In this document: positions 33,635-41,694 of the stretch, piece by piece
Position numbering within the stretch: position 1 is the stretch's first letter
Layout: every line of letters starts with the position of its first letter
DNA from: Streptomyces sp. NRRL S-244
GTDB lineage: Bacteria > Actinomycetota > Actinomycetes > Streptomycetales > Streptomycetaceae
Assembly (NCBI RefSeq): GCF_000717915.1
Contig: NZ_JOCX01000017.1
Coordinates: 62,001 to 126,000, forward strand
Direction of reading: 5' to 3'
DNA length: 64,000 nt
Translations under genes and position numbers: made by a program
Notes under the pieces: generated by a model
The model's database searches: none
What the model was told of the DNA's origin: nothing
The model's input: the letters and a program-made list of their open reading frames with translations, nothing else

Positions 33635-34777
33635 TCAGGGCGAGCGGCGGATGAGCAGCAGGGCGCGGTCGTCGTTGACGTCCTTGGCGACCTTTTCGAT
33701 CAGGTGCCAGGCCGCGCCCTCCCACCCGGCGGCGACGTAGCGGTCGGCCTCGCCGGTGAGGCGGTCGATGCCCTCGCTGATGTCGCGGTCGGCGGTCTCG
33801 ACCAGCCCGTCCGTGAAGAGCATGAGGACGTCGCCGCGGCGGAGGTTGCCACGGGCGGGTTCGAACTCGGCGCCGTCGTACACGCCGAGCAGCGGGCCCT
33901 CGCCGGACCGCTCCTCCCAGCGGCCGGTGCCCGCGGAGAGCTGGAGGGCGGGCAGGTGGCCGGCGGAGAGGAGCTCGTAGTCGCCGGTCTCCAGGTCGAG
34001 GACGAGGTGGATGGAGGTGGCGAAGCCCTCGTCCCAGTCCTGGCGGAGCAGGTAGCCGTTGGCGGCGGGCAGGAAGCCGTGCGGGGGCAGGGCGCCGAGC
34101 AGGCCGCCGAACGCGCCGGACAGCAGCAGGGCGCGGGAGCCGGCCTCCATGCCCTTGCCGGAGACGTCGGTCAGGACGATCTCCAGGGTCCGGCCGCCGT
34201 TCGTACGGGCGGCGACGACGAAGTCGCCCGAGAAGGACTGGCCGCCGGCCGGGCGCAGGGCCATCTCGCGGTGCCAGCCGCGCGGCAGGGCGGGCAGCTT
34301 GCTCTGGACCCGGATGCGTTCACGCAGGTCGAAGAGCATGGTGCCGCCGCGCCGCCAGGGCACGCCGACGCGGCTGCGGAACTGCGCGATGACCAGTCCG
34401 AAGAATCCGCAGGCGGCCACGACCAGGACCGTGCCGGGGGTGACCCGGGCGGGGCCCTGGGTGTACGGCCCGAGGACCAGCGCCTCCACGATGAGGGCGG
34501 CGGCGGAGGCCGCGTACAGCGCGAGCAGGCTCGCGGGGCGCAGCAGCAGGCCGCCCGCGACGATCGGCAGGACGAGGGCGGAGGGCGAGAACCAGACGGG
34601 CAGCATGAGCGTGCCGCAGGCGATGGCGGGGACGGTCAGGAGCAGCCCGGCGAAGGCGAGCCAGTCGGAGGCGTCGCCGCGGAAGTAGTCGACGGCGGAT
34701 TTGCGCAGGGCGGTGCGGGCCCGGTGCGACAGCATGCGCGTCCGGGCCATGAGCGTCTCCATGCGTGCTCCGGCCAT
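33635..34777 (-). CDS. Membrane-bound SpoIIE-type PP2C phosphatase
   Basis: A 380-residue protein with four or so N-terminal membrane segments (about 38-135) and a PPM-type serine/threonine phosphatase domain. Metal-binding acids are seen in SFSGDFVVAA, LTDVSGKGMEAG, LMLFTDGLVE and DVNDDRALLLI. Such proteins usually dephosphorylate anti-anti-sigma factors in Streptomyces. No anti-sigma partner gene is nearby, so targets are unknown. Three Met codons could start it (34777, 34762, 34750). GGAG stands at good spacing before 34762, so the first may be too long by five residues. It is separate from the ABC transporter genes by 117 bp. Confidence 0.88.
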   Translation of the reverse strand: MAGARMETLMARTRMLSHRARTALRKSAVDYFRGDASDWLAFAGLLLTVPAIACGTLMLPVWFSPSALVLPIVAGGLLLRPASLLALYAASAAALIVEALVLGPYTQGPARVTPGTVLVVAACGFFGLVIAQFRSRVGVPWRRGGTMLFDLRERIRVQSKLPALPRGWHREMALRPAGGQSFSGDFVVAARTNGGRTLEIVLTDVSGKGMEAGSRALLLSGAFGGLLGALPPHGFLPAANGYLLRQDWDEGFATSIHLVLDLETGDYELLSAGHLPALQLSAGTGRWEERSGEGPLLGVYDGAEFEPARGNLRRGDVLMLFTDGLVETADRDISEGIDRLTGEADRYVAAGWEGAAWHLIEKVAKDVNDDRALLLIRRSP

Positions 34778-34894
34778 TGCTTCGGGACCCTATCCATCCT
34801 GGCTGTGCGCGCGCAGGGGGACCCCCGGACCTGAGCCCCGTCGGCAACCGAAAAGGCTTCGACTGGGACGGAATGCCCTGATAGGGATGGCCGT

Positions 34895-36130
34895 ATGGCT
34901 CTTGAGATGCGTGAATTGCAAGTCAATGAGTGGGATGTCTGGTATGACCATCTGGAACTGGCGTTCGGTGGCGTGCCCGAATCCCCCGCGGAGCGGAAAC
35001 TCTACAAGTCACTGGTCGAGACGGAACGTTCGCTCGGGGTCTGGGACGGCGAGACCTGCGTGGGCTCGGCCGGGGCGTTCAGCTTCCGCCTCTCGGTGCC
35101 GGGCGGTGCCCTGGTCCCGGCCGCCGGGGTCACGACCGTGGGCGTCTCCCCCACCCACCGCCGGCGCGGGGTGCTGACCTCGATGATGCGCCGCCAACTG
35201 GACGACATCCGGGCGGGTGGCGAGCCGATCGCCGTGCTGACGGCCTCGGATCCGGCGATCTACGGGCGTTTCGGCTACGGCACCGCGACGTACGCGATGT
35301 CCGTGGACATCGACACGACGCGGGTACGGCTGTCCGTGCCGCCAGGGACGGACGACGTACGGCTGCGGCTCGTCGATCCGGAGAAGGCGCTGGCCGACTG
35401 CGAGCGGGTGTACGCCGGGCTGGTCGCGGGGCGCCCCGGGATGCCGGCCCGGCAGCCGGGCTGGGAGCGGCAGGGCCTGCTCGACCCGCCGGCCATGCGG
35501 GACGGCGCGTCGCCGCTGAAGTGCGTGGTCGCGGAGGCGCCGGACGGCGAGGTCGTCGGGTACGCGCGCTACCGGGTCAGGCCCGACTGGGACCGGAGCG
35601 GTTCGGACGGCAAGGTCCGCGTGCGGCAGGTGGAGGCGCTGGAGCCGGCGGCGTACGCGGCGCTGTGGCGGTACTTGTTCGGCATCGACCTGACCTGGCG
35701 GGTACAGGCGTATGAGCGGCCCGTGGACGATCCGCTGCTGCACCTGGTCAGCGACGTCCGGCGAGCCGGGGTCCGGCACCGCGACGCCCTGCACGTACGG
35801 CTGGTGGACCTGCCCGCGGCGCTGCGAGCGCGGGCGTACGGGACCGGGCTGGACGTGGTCATGCAGGTCGAGGACGCGTTCTGCCCGTGGAACGAGGGCC
35901 GGTGGCGCCTGACGGCCGAGGCCGGGGGCCCGGTCGCCTGTGGCCGCTCGGACGCGTCGGCGGACCTGGAGCTGTCGGTACGGGAGCTGGGCTCGGCGTA
36001 CCTCGGCGGGATCACCCTGACCTCGCTGGCGGCGGCCGGGCGGGTGCGCGAGCTGCGCCCGGGGGCCCTGGCGGCGGCCTCGCGGGCCTTCGCCACCGAT
36101 GTGGCGCCCTGGCTCCCGCACGGCTTCTGA
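34895..36130 (+). CDS. Eis-type GNAT N-acetyltransferase
   Basis: A 411-residue protein with the three-part Eis plan: an N-terminal GNAT domain (acetyl-CoA site VGVSPTHRRRGVLTSMM), a second degenerate GNAT domain and a C-terminal sterol-carrier-like domain (ADLELSVRELGSAYLGG). FGYGTATYAM holds the Tyr that acts as general acid in Eis, and the protein ends in Phe (PHGF), whose terminal carboxylate is the general base in the mycobacterial enzyme. Eis acetylates aminoglycosides at several amines and also protein lysines. Substrate here is unknown; streptomycetes often carry several such genes. AGGGAT lies before the ATG. Confidence 0.9.
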   Translation: MALEMRELQVNEWDVWYDHLELAFGGVPESPAERKLYKSLVETERSLGVWDGETCVGSAGAFSFRLSVPGGALVPAAGVTTVGVSPTHRRRGVLTSMMRRQLDDIRAGGEPIAVLTASDPAIYGRFGYGTATYAMSVDIDTTRVRLSVPPGTDDVRLRLVDPEKALADCERVYAGLVAGRPGMPARQPGWERQGLLDPPAMRDGASPLKCVVAEAPDGEVVGYARYRVRPDWDRSGSDGKVRVRQVEALEPAAYAALWRYLFGIDLTWRVQAYERPVDDPLLHLVSDVRRAGVRHRDALHVRLVDLPAALRARAYGTGLDVVMQVEDAFCPWNEGRWRLTAEAGGPVACGRSDASADLELSVRELGSAYLGGITLTSLAAAGRVRELRPGALAAASRAFATDVAPWLPHGF

Positions 36131-36140
36131 GCCGTCGGCC

Positions 36141-36947
36141 TCAGCGGGTCTGACAGGAGGGGCACCAGAAGAGGTTCCGTGCCGCCAGGTCGGCGGTGCG
36201 GACCTCGGTCCCGCAGATGTGGCAGGGCATGTTCGCCCTGCGGTAGACGTAGACCTCGCCGCCGTGGTCGTCCACGCGCGGCGGGCGGCCCATGGCCTCG
36301 GGCAGGTGCTCGTCGCGGACGGTGTCGATCCGGTTGTTCCGTACGCCCTCGCGCATCAGCGCCGCCAGGTCCGTCCACATGGCGTCCCACTCCCCGCGCG
36401 CGAGGTCCTTGCCCAGCCGGTACGGGTCGATGCCGTGCCGGAAGAGGACCTCGGCTCGGTAGACGTTGCCGACGCCCGCGATCACCTTCTGGTCCATGAG
36501 CAGGGCGGCGACGGTGGTGCGGGAGCGGGAGATCCGCTTCCAGGCGCGGTCGGGATCGTCGGCCGGGCGCAGCGGGTCGGGGCCGAGCCGCTCGTGTATC
36601 GCCTTCTTCTCGGCTTCGCCGATCAGTGCGCAGGCGGTGGGGCCGCGCAGGTCGGCCCAGTGCTCCGGGTTGAGCAGCCGCAGCCGGACCGTGTCCGCGG
36701 CCGGGGGCGCCGGGGCGGGGCCGAAGCCGAGCTTGCCGAACAGGCCGAGGTGGATGTGGATCCAGGCGTCGCCGAGTTCCAGGAACAGGTGCTTGCCGTG
36801 CGCCTCGGCACTCTCCAGGTCCCGCCCGTCGAGCAGGGCGGCGCTCTCGGCGAAGCGGCCCTGCGGGCTGCTCACCCGGACCGGCTGCCCGGCGAAGCGC
36901 TCGGTGTGGTCCTGGGCGAGGCGGTGGATCGTATGCCCTTCGGGCAC
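36141..36947 (-). CDS. Fpg/Nei family DNA glycosylase (endonuclease VIII-like)
   Basis: Base-excision repair enzyme of 268 residues. After removal of Met the chain begins PEGHTIHRLA, with the catalytic N-terminal Pro and Glu. PEGH rather than PELPE is typical of actinobacterial Nei proteins. The helix-two-turn-helix reads LLMDQKVIAGVGNVYRAEVL, and the C-terminal zinc finger is CHICGTEV with FWCPSCQTR. It should remove oxidised pyrimidines and cut at abasic sites. It converges with the Eis-type gene (10 bp between stops) and lies downstream of rpiB on the same strand. Confidence 0.93.
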   Translation of the reverse strand: MPEGHTIHRLAQDHTERFAGQPVRVSSPQGRFAESAALLDGRDLESAEAHGKHLFLELGDAWIHIHLGLFGKLGFGPAPAPPAADTVRLRLLNPEHWADLRGPTACALIGEAEKKAIHERLGPDPLRPADDPDRAWKRISRSRTTVAALLMDQKVIAGVGNVYRAEVLFRHGIDPYRLGKDLARGEWDAMWTDLAALMREGVRNNRIDTVRDEHLPEAMGRPPRVDDHGGEVYVYRRANMPCHICGTEVRTADLAARNLFWCPSCQTR

Positions 36948-37043
36948 TGCACTGCTCCTACCTCTGGAAACGGCCGTGCCGCCGGGCCGGAAGCCTCGGC
37001 GGCACGGTGAAACGGCGAAGCGCTGAGACGGCGAAGCGGAAGA

Positions 37044-37529
37044 TCAGCCCTGCGGGTGGTGGGCCGGGATCGGGGGGAGCTCGCCGGTCTGCTCGTACGC
37101 GGAGAGCATGTCGATGCGGCGGGTGTGGCGCTCCTCGCCGGAGTACGGGGTCGCCAGGAAGGCCTCGATGAAGGAGACGGCCTCGTCCTGCGTGTGCATG
37201 CGGCCGCCGACGGAGATCACGTTGGCGTTGTTGTGCTCACGGCCGAGCTTCGCGGTCTCGACGCTCCAGGCCAGGATGGCGCGGACGCCCTTGACCTTGT
37301 TCGCGGCGATCTGCTCGCCGTTGCCGGAGCCGCCGATGACGATGCCGAGGCTGTCGGCGTCCGCGGCGGTCTTCTCCGCGGCGCGCAGGCAGAACGGCGG
37401 GTAGTCGTCCACCGCGTCGTAGATGTGGGGCCCGCAGTCGACGGGCTCGTGGCCGTTGTTCTTGAGCCAGTCCACCAGGTGGTTCTTGAGCTCAAAGCCG
37501 GCATGGTCGGATCCGAGGTACACGCGCAT
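37044..37529 (-). CDS. rpiB: Ribose-5-phosphate isomerase B
   Basis: Interconverts ribose-5-phosphate and ribulose-5-phosphate. The 161-residue product matches the family. It starts MRVYLGSDHAGFELKNHL with the substrate-binding DHAG loop. GIVIGGSGNGEQIAANKV and REHNNANVISVGGR are the conserved active-site stretches, and VDCGPHIYDAVDDYPPFC matches the mycobacterial subtype. It precedes the Nei-type gene by 96 bp on the same strand. That gap holds a short repeat of GACGGCGAAGCG type. The 220 bp upstream separate it from the first permease, transcribed divergently. Confidence 0.95.
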   Translation of the reverse strand: MRVYLGSDHAGFELKNHLVDWLKNNGHEPVDCGPHIYDAVDDYPPFCLRAAEKTAADADSLGIVIGGSGNGEQIAANKVKGVRAILAWSVETAKLGREHNNANVISVGGRMHTQDEAVSFIEAFLATPYSGEERHTRRIDMLSAYEQTGELPPIPAHHPQG

Positions 37530-37749
37530 GGGACGAGTGTGGCACGGGCACCCCTCGCAGACCGCGGCAGGGTGTCGCGTAAGTCACTTCTAAAGCTCAA
37601 GTAAACCCAAAGAACGCAGATGGGACACGGCGGGACCAGGGTCCTGGACGTTCGTCCCAAAGCAACGATCCGGATTGAGGTCTTCCGTCTTGCGTTCATC
37701 TCAGGTTTGAATGCCCGGGCTCGCAACCCGAGAACCTAAGGATCCGTCC

Positions 37750-39183
37750 ATGAGCTCCACGACGACCCTTCAGAAGGCAGGCGACCCGTCCGGTAACTCC
37801 GGCGACACGCAGCCCTCCGACGGTCTGAAGGCCGGTCTCAAGAACCGCCACCTGTCCATGATCGCCATTGGCGGCGTCATCGGCGCCGGCCTCTTCGTCG
37901 GCTCCGGTGGCGGCATCGCCAAGGCCGGCCCCGCCATCCTGATCTCGTACCTCCTCGTCGGCGCGATGGTCGTCTTCGTGATGCGGATGCTGGGCGAGAT
38001 GGCCGCCGCCAGCCCGAACTCCGGCTCCTTCTCCGCGTACGCCGACCGCGCGCTCGGCCGCTGGGCCGGCTTCTCCATCGGCTGGCTGTACTGGTTCTTC
38101 TGGGTCGTCGTGCTCGCCGTGGAGGCGACCGCCGGTGCGAAGATCCTCGAGGGCTGGATCCCGGCCGTCCCGCAGTGGGGTTGGGCCCTGATCGTGATGG
38201 TGGTCCTGACGATCACCAACCTCGGCTCCGTCTCCTCCTACGGCGAGTTCGAGTTCTGGTTCGCCGGCATCAAGGTCGTCGCCATCGGCGCCTTCGTCAT
38301 CGTCGGCATGCTCGCCGTCTTCGGCGTGCTGCCGGGTTCGGACAACCCGGGCGCGGGCTTCGCCCACCTCACCGACGCCGGCGGATTCATGCCGAACGGC
38401 TGGGGGTCCATCCTCACCGGTGTGCTGATGGTCGTCTTCTCCTTCATGGGCAGCGAGATCGTCACCCTGGCGGCCGGCGAGTCCGAGGACCCGCGCCGCG
38501 CGGTCACCAAGGCCACCAACTCGGTGATCTGGCGCATCGGCGTCTTCTACTTGGGCTCGATCTTCATCGTCCTCACCCTGCTGCCGTGGAACGACAAGTC
38601 GATCGTCGACAAGGGCTCGTACGTCGCCGCCCTGGACTCCATCGGCATCGCGCACGCCGGCCAGATCATGAACGTGATCGTCCTGACCGCCGTGCTGTCC
38701 TGCCTGAACTCGGGCATGTACACGGCCTCCCGCATGGCGTTCTCGCTGGGCGAGCGCGGTGACGCACCCAAGGTCTTCGCCAAGGTCAACAAGCGGGGCG
38801 TGCCCACGGCCGCGATCCTGGGCTCGGTGGTCTTCGGCTTCGCCGCCGTCTACTTCAACTACAGCTCCCCGGACACGGTCTTCAGCTTCCTGCTGAACTC
38901 CTCGGGTGCGATCGCGCTCTTCGTGTGGCTGGTCATCTGCCTGACCCAGCTGCGGATGCGCAAGATCCTGGTCCGCGAGGCGCCGGAGAAGCTGACGGTC
39001 AAGATGTGGCTCTTCCCGTACCTGACGTGGGCCACCGCCGCGATGATCACCTTCGTCCTGGGCTACATGGTCTACGACAAGGACAACCGCGAGACGGTCA
39101 TGCTGTCCCTGCTGGTCGCCGCCGTCGTGCTGGTCATCGGCGTGGTGCGCGACATGCGCCGCAAGGCCGCCGCGCGCGCCTAG
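37750..39183 (+). CDS. APC-family amino-acid permease (first paralogue)
   Basis: A 477-residue proton-linked amino-acid transporter with 12 predicted membrane segments. The family signature is IAIGGVIGAGLFVGSGGGI in segment 1, with EMAAASPNSGSFSAYADRALG and SYGEFEFWFAGIKV further on. It resembles the GABA/asparagine/aromatic permease group, and exact substrate is not readable. ATG 37750 is preceded by AAGGA at seven bases. It is the first of three related permeases in 5.4 kb (the others start at 40181 and 41695), separated from them by bioY on the other strand. In the 220-bp upstream region CCAGG GT CCTGG (37636-37647) is a dyad that might be an operator. Closed by the 26-bp hairpin at 39192. 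Confidence 0.92.
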   Translation: MSSTTTLQKAGDPSGNSGDTQPSDGLKAGLKNRHLSMIAIGGVIGAGLFVGSGGGIAKAGPAILISYLLVGAMVVFVMRMLGEMAAASPNSGSFSAYADRALGRWAGFSIGWLYWFFWVVVLAVEATAGAKILEGWIPAVPQWGWALIVMVVLTITNLGSVSSYGEFEFWFAGIKVVAIGAFVIVGMLAVFGVLPGSDNPGAGFAHLTDAGGFMPNGWGSILTGVLMVVFSFMGSEIVTLAAGESEDPRRAVTKATNSVIWRIGVFYLGSIFIVLTLLPWNDKSIVDKGSYVAALDSIGIAHAGQIMNVIVLTAVLSCLNSGMYTASRMAFSLGERGDAPKVFAKVNKRGVPTAAILGSVVFGFAAVYFNYSSPDTVFSFLLNSSGAIALFVWLVICLTQLRMRKILVREAPEKLTVKMWLFPYLTWATAAMITFVLGYMVYDKDNRETVMLSLLVAAVVLVIGVVRDMRRKAAARA

Positions 39184-39191
39184 GCACGCGT

Positions 39192-39248
39192 GCGCAAGCA
39201 CGGCAGCCCCGGACCACACCTGGTGGTCCGGGGCTGCCGTGCTTGCGC
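39192..39248. terminator. Very long perfect hairpin after the first permease
   Basis: 26-bp perfect stem with a 5-nt loop (ACCTG at 39218-39222), eight bases after the permease stop. It ends just before a tandem repeat and the bioY stop, so it can serve both convergent genes. Confidence 0.92.
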
Positions 39249-39249
39249 C

Positions 39250-39313
39250 GCGGCCGGTCGGCCTCCGCGGCCGGTCGGCCTCCGCGGCCGGTCGGCCTCC
39301 GCGGCCGGTCGGC
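39250..39313. repeat. 17-bp tandem repeat next to the bioY stop codon
   Basis: Three exact copies of GCGGCCGGTCGGCCTCC (39250, 39267, 39284) and a partial fourth that runs into the bioY stop codon. Each unit holds the dyad GGCCGGTCGGCC. Confidence 0.93.
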
Positions 39314-39894
39314 TACTTGCGGCCGACCAGCTTCCACGTGGCGGGCAGCAGGCCCATCGCCAGCGCCGCCTTGATCGCGTCGCCGATCAGGAACGGGGTC
39401 AGCCCCGCCGCGACGGCCGCACCGAAGGACATCCCGGTGGACAGCGCCAGGTACGGCACGCCCACGGCGTAGATCAGGGCCGAGCCCAGCACCATCGCGC
39501 CCGCCGTACGGACCACCGAGCGGTCGGCGCCGCGGCGGGCCAGCGCGCCCACGACGGTGGCGGCGAGGAGCATGCCGAGCACGTAGCCGAACGAGGCACC
39601 GCCCGCGCCGGAGGTGCCGCCCGCGAACCACGGCACGCCCGCCATGCCGACGAGGGCGTACAGGGCGAGCGAGAGGAAGCCGCGGCGGGCGCCGAACGCG
39701 GTACCGACCAGCAGGGCCGCGAAGGTCTGGCCGGTGACCGGGACCGGGGAGCCGGGGACCGGCACGGCGATCTGCGCGGCGAGGCCGGTGAGCGCGGCTC
39801 CGCCGGCGACGAGCGCGATGTCGCGGACGCGGCTCGCGGGCAGCAGGTCGGCCAGGACGGCGCCGGGGCGGAAGGAGACGGAAGCAGTGCTCAT
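39313..39894 (-). CDS. bioY: Biotin transporter BioY (ECF substrate-binding subunit)
   Basis: A 193-residue protein with six hydrophobic segments and the BioY marks VPVPGSPVPVTGQTFAALLVG, GFLSLALYALVGMAGVPWFAGG and GFVTPFLIGD-like GLTPFLIGDAIKAALAMGL. It captures biotin at the membrane. No bioM or bioN energising genes lie nearby, so it either uses ATPase modules encoded elsewhere or acts alone, as reported for solitary BioY proteins. Its stop codon abuts a 17-bp tandem repeat. Downstream it converges with the first permease, and 286 bp separate it from the second permease on the other strand. No BirA- or BioQ-type site was recognised there. Confidence 0.93.
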   Translation of the reverse strand: MSTASVSFRPGAVLADLLPASRVRDIALVAGGAALTGLAAQIAVPVPGSPVPVTGQTFAALLVGTAFGARRGFLSLALYALVGMAGVPWFAGGTSGAGGASFGYVLGMLLAATVVGALARRGADRSVVRTAGAMVLGSALIYAVGVPYLALSTGMSFGAAVAAGLTPFLIGDAIKAALAMGLLPATWKLVGRK

Positions 39895-40180
39895 CGGAGG
39901 CTCCGCGGGGTGAGGGTGACGGGACGATCACCGACGCTAGTGCGCGGCCGGGCGCCGCCCCACCTCCGGCCGGGACAAAGCCCTGCTCACCGGTTTGGTG
40001 GGGAGTGCACAAAGAGGCGGGTTCACACCTGAGGTGGAGTGATCCGCGTCACGAGCCAGATTCAGACAACACGTCCGTTTTGCGCGGATGGGCGCCGTCC
40101 GGTGAGACTGTAGGGTCCCGCCAATCCGAATGCGGAGCCCCCACCGCCGCTGCCGAGCACGAGAGTACGAGCACCCACTC

Positions 40181-41617
40181 ATGCGCGACCGCTTGCCCAC
40201 CACCCCTCCCACAGGACCGACACGTCCGGCCGGGTCCAACCCTCCCGGCGGGCCCGAGTTTCCGGTGGAACCCCTCAGCCACAGTCTGAAGCAGCGCCAC
40301 CTGACCATGCTGGGCCTCGGCGGCGTGATCGGCGCCGGGCTGTTCGTCGGCTCCGGCGCCGGCATCGGCATCGCCGGCCCCGCGATCATCTGCTCGTACC
40401 TGCTCGCGGGCGCCCTCGCCATGCTGGTGATGCGCGCGCTCGGCGAGATGTCGGCGGCGATGCCCGCCTCCGGCTCGTTCTCCGTGTACGCGGAGAAGGC
40501 GCTGGGGCGCTGGGCCGGGTTCTCGGCGGGCTGGCTCTACTGGTTCCTGCTGGTCGTGGTGCTGGCGGTGGAGGCCACGGGCGCGGCGAAGATCGCGAAC
40601 GGCTGGCTTCCCGCGGTCGACCAGTGGGTCTGGGTGCTGATCTTCATGGTGGTCTTCACCGTGAGCAACCTGGCCGCCGTGAAGAACTTCGGCGAGTTCG
40701 AGTTCTGGTTCGCGGCCCTCAAGGTCGGCGCGATCGTCCTCTTCCTGATCCTCGGCACCCTGGCGATCTTCGGCGTGCTGCCCGACACGGATCCCATCGG
40801 CACGGCCAACCTGACCGGCCAGGGCGGGTTCTTCCCCGAGGGCTTCGGCGGGGTGGTCGCCGGCATGCTCGCGGTCATCTTCGCCTTCGGCGGCCTGGAG
40901 GTCGTCACCATCGCGGCCGCCGAGTCCGACGACCCGGCCAAGTCCGTGGCCCGCGCGGTGCGCAGCGCCGTGTGGCGCATCCTCTTCTTCTACGTCGGCT
41001 CGATGCTGGTCATCGTGACCCTGCTGCCGTGGCACTCGCTGGAGCCGGGGCAGAGCCCGTACGTCGCCGTCCTGGACTCCATCGGGATCCCGGGGGCCGG
41101 CCAGATCATGAACATCGTGGTGTTCGTGGCGCTGCTGTCGGCGCTCAACGCCAACCTGTACGGCTCCTCGCGCATGGTGTTCTCGCTGGCCGAGCGCGGC
41201 GAGGCGCCCAAGGCGCTGCTGAAGGTGTCCGGCGGCGGGGTGCCGCGCCGGGCCGTGTTCGCCTCGGTGGCCTTCGGCTTCGTGTCGGTGGTGCTGAACC
41301 TGCTGTGGCCGGACACGGTCTTCCTCTACATGCTCAACGCGGTCGGCGCGGTGCTGCTGTTCGTGTGGGCGCTGATCGCGGTCTCGGAGCTGAAGCTGCG
41401 GCGGATGCTGGAGCGGGAGATGCCGGAGCGCCTGACGCTGCGGATGTGGTGCTTCCCGTACCTGACGTGGGTGGCGCTGCTCGGCATGGCGGCGGTGCTG
41501 GTGCTGATGCTGTTCGACGACTCGGCGCGGCCGCAGCTGCTGTGGTCCTCGGGTGCTGCCGGGGCGGTCCTCGTGGTGGCGTGGGTGCGCGAGCTCAGGG
41601 CGCGCCGGGCGGTCTGA
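40181..41617 (+). CDS. APC-family amino-acid permease (second paralogue)
   Basis: A 478-residue transporter with 12 predicted membrane segments. LGLGGVIGAGLFVGSGAGI begins segment 1, with EMSAAMPASGSFSVYAEKALG and NFGEFEFWFAALKVGA, and the C-terminal WCFPYLTWVALLGM motif is shared with its neighbours. ATG 40181 (MRDRLPTTPP) is chosen. An in-frame ATG at 40130 lies only 13 bases after TAGGGT (40111-40116), a good -10 hexamer, so a nearly leaderless start there is an alternative. It is 77 bp upstream of the third permease, with a large dyad between them. Confidence 0.9.
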   Translation: MRDRLPTTPPTGPTRPAGSNPPGGPEFPVEPLSHSLKQRHLTMLGLGGVIGAGLFVGSGAGIGIAGPAIICSYLLAGALAMLVMRALGEMSAAMPASGSFSVYAEKALGRWAGFSAGWLYWFLLVVVLAVEATGAAKIANGWLPAVDQWVWVLIFMVVFTVSNLAAVKNFGEFEFWFAALKVGAIVLFLILGTLAIFGVLPDTDPIGTANLTGQGGFFPEGFGGVVAGMLAVIFAFGGLEVVTIAAAESDDPAKSVARAVRSAVWRILFFYVGSMLVIVTLLPWHSLEPGQSPYVAVLDSIGIPGAGQIMNIVVFVALLSALNANLYGSSRMVFSLAERGEAPKALLKVSGGGVPRRAVFASVAFGFVSVVLNLLWPDTVFLYMLNAVGAVLLFVWALIAVSELKLRRMLEREMPERLTLRMWCFPYLTWVALLGMAAVLVLMLFDDSARPQLLWSSGAAGAVLVVAWVRELRARRAV

Positions 41618-41633
41618 CCCGTACGCACACCGA

Positions 41634-41682
41634 CCCACTGTCCGGATATTGGACAACAAGAGTTCGATAACCGGACAGTGGG
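41634..41682. promoter_or_regulatory. Large dyad between the second and third permeases
   Basis: CCCACTGTCCGG and CCGGACAGTGGG form perfect 12-bp arms around a 25-nt AT-richer centre, which itself has imperfect symmetry (TATTGGAC / GTTCGATA). It starts 16 bp after one stop codon and ends 12 bp before the next start, so it may be a terminator, an operator, or an mRNA structure over the ribosome site of the third permease. Confidence 0.65.
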
Positions 41683-41694
41683 CACTATGGCCCC

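Noticed and set aside
29538..33740. A plus-strand open frame of about 1400 codons running opposite the ABC transporter genes
   Set aside because: It is antisense to two clear ABC transporter genes and has low-complexity Arg/Gly/Ala composition. High-GC third positions create such shadows.
39895..40180. BirA or BioQ operator before bioY
   Set aside because: No dyad of the TGAAC-N3-GTTCA or BirA type was found in this stretch.
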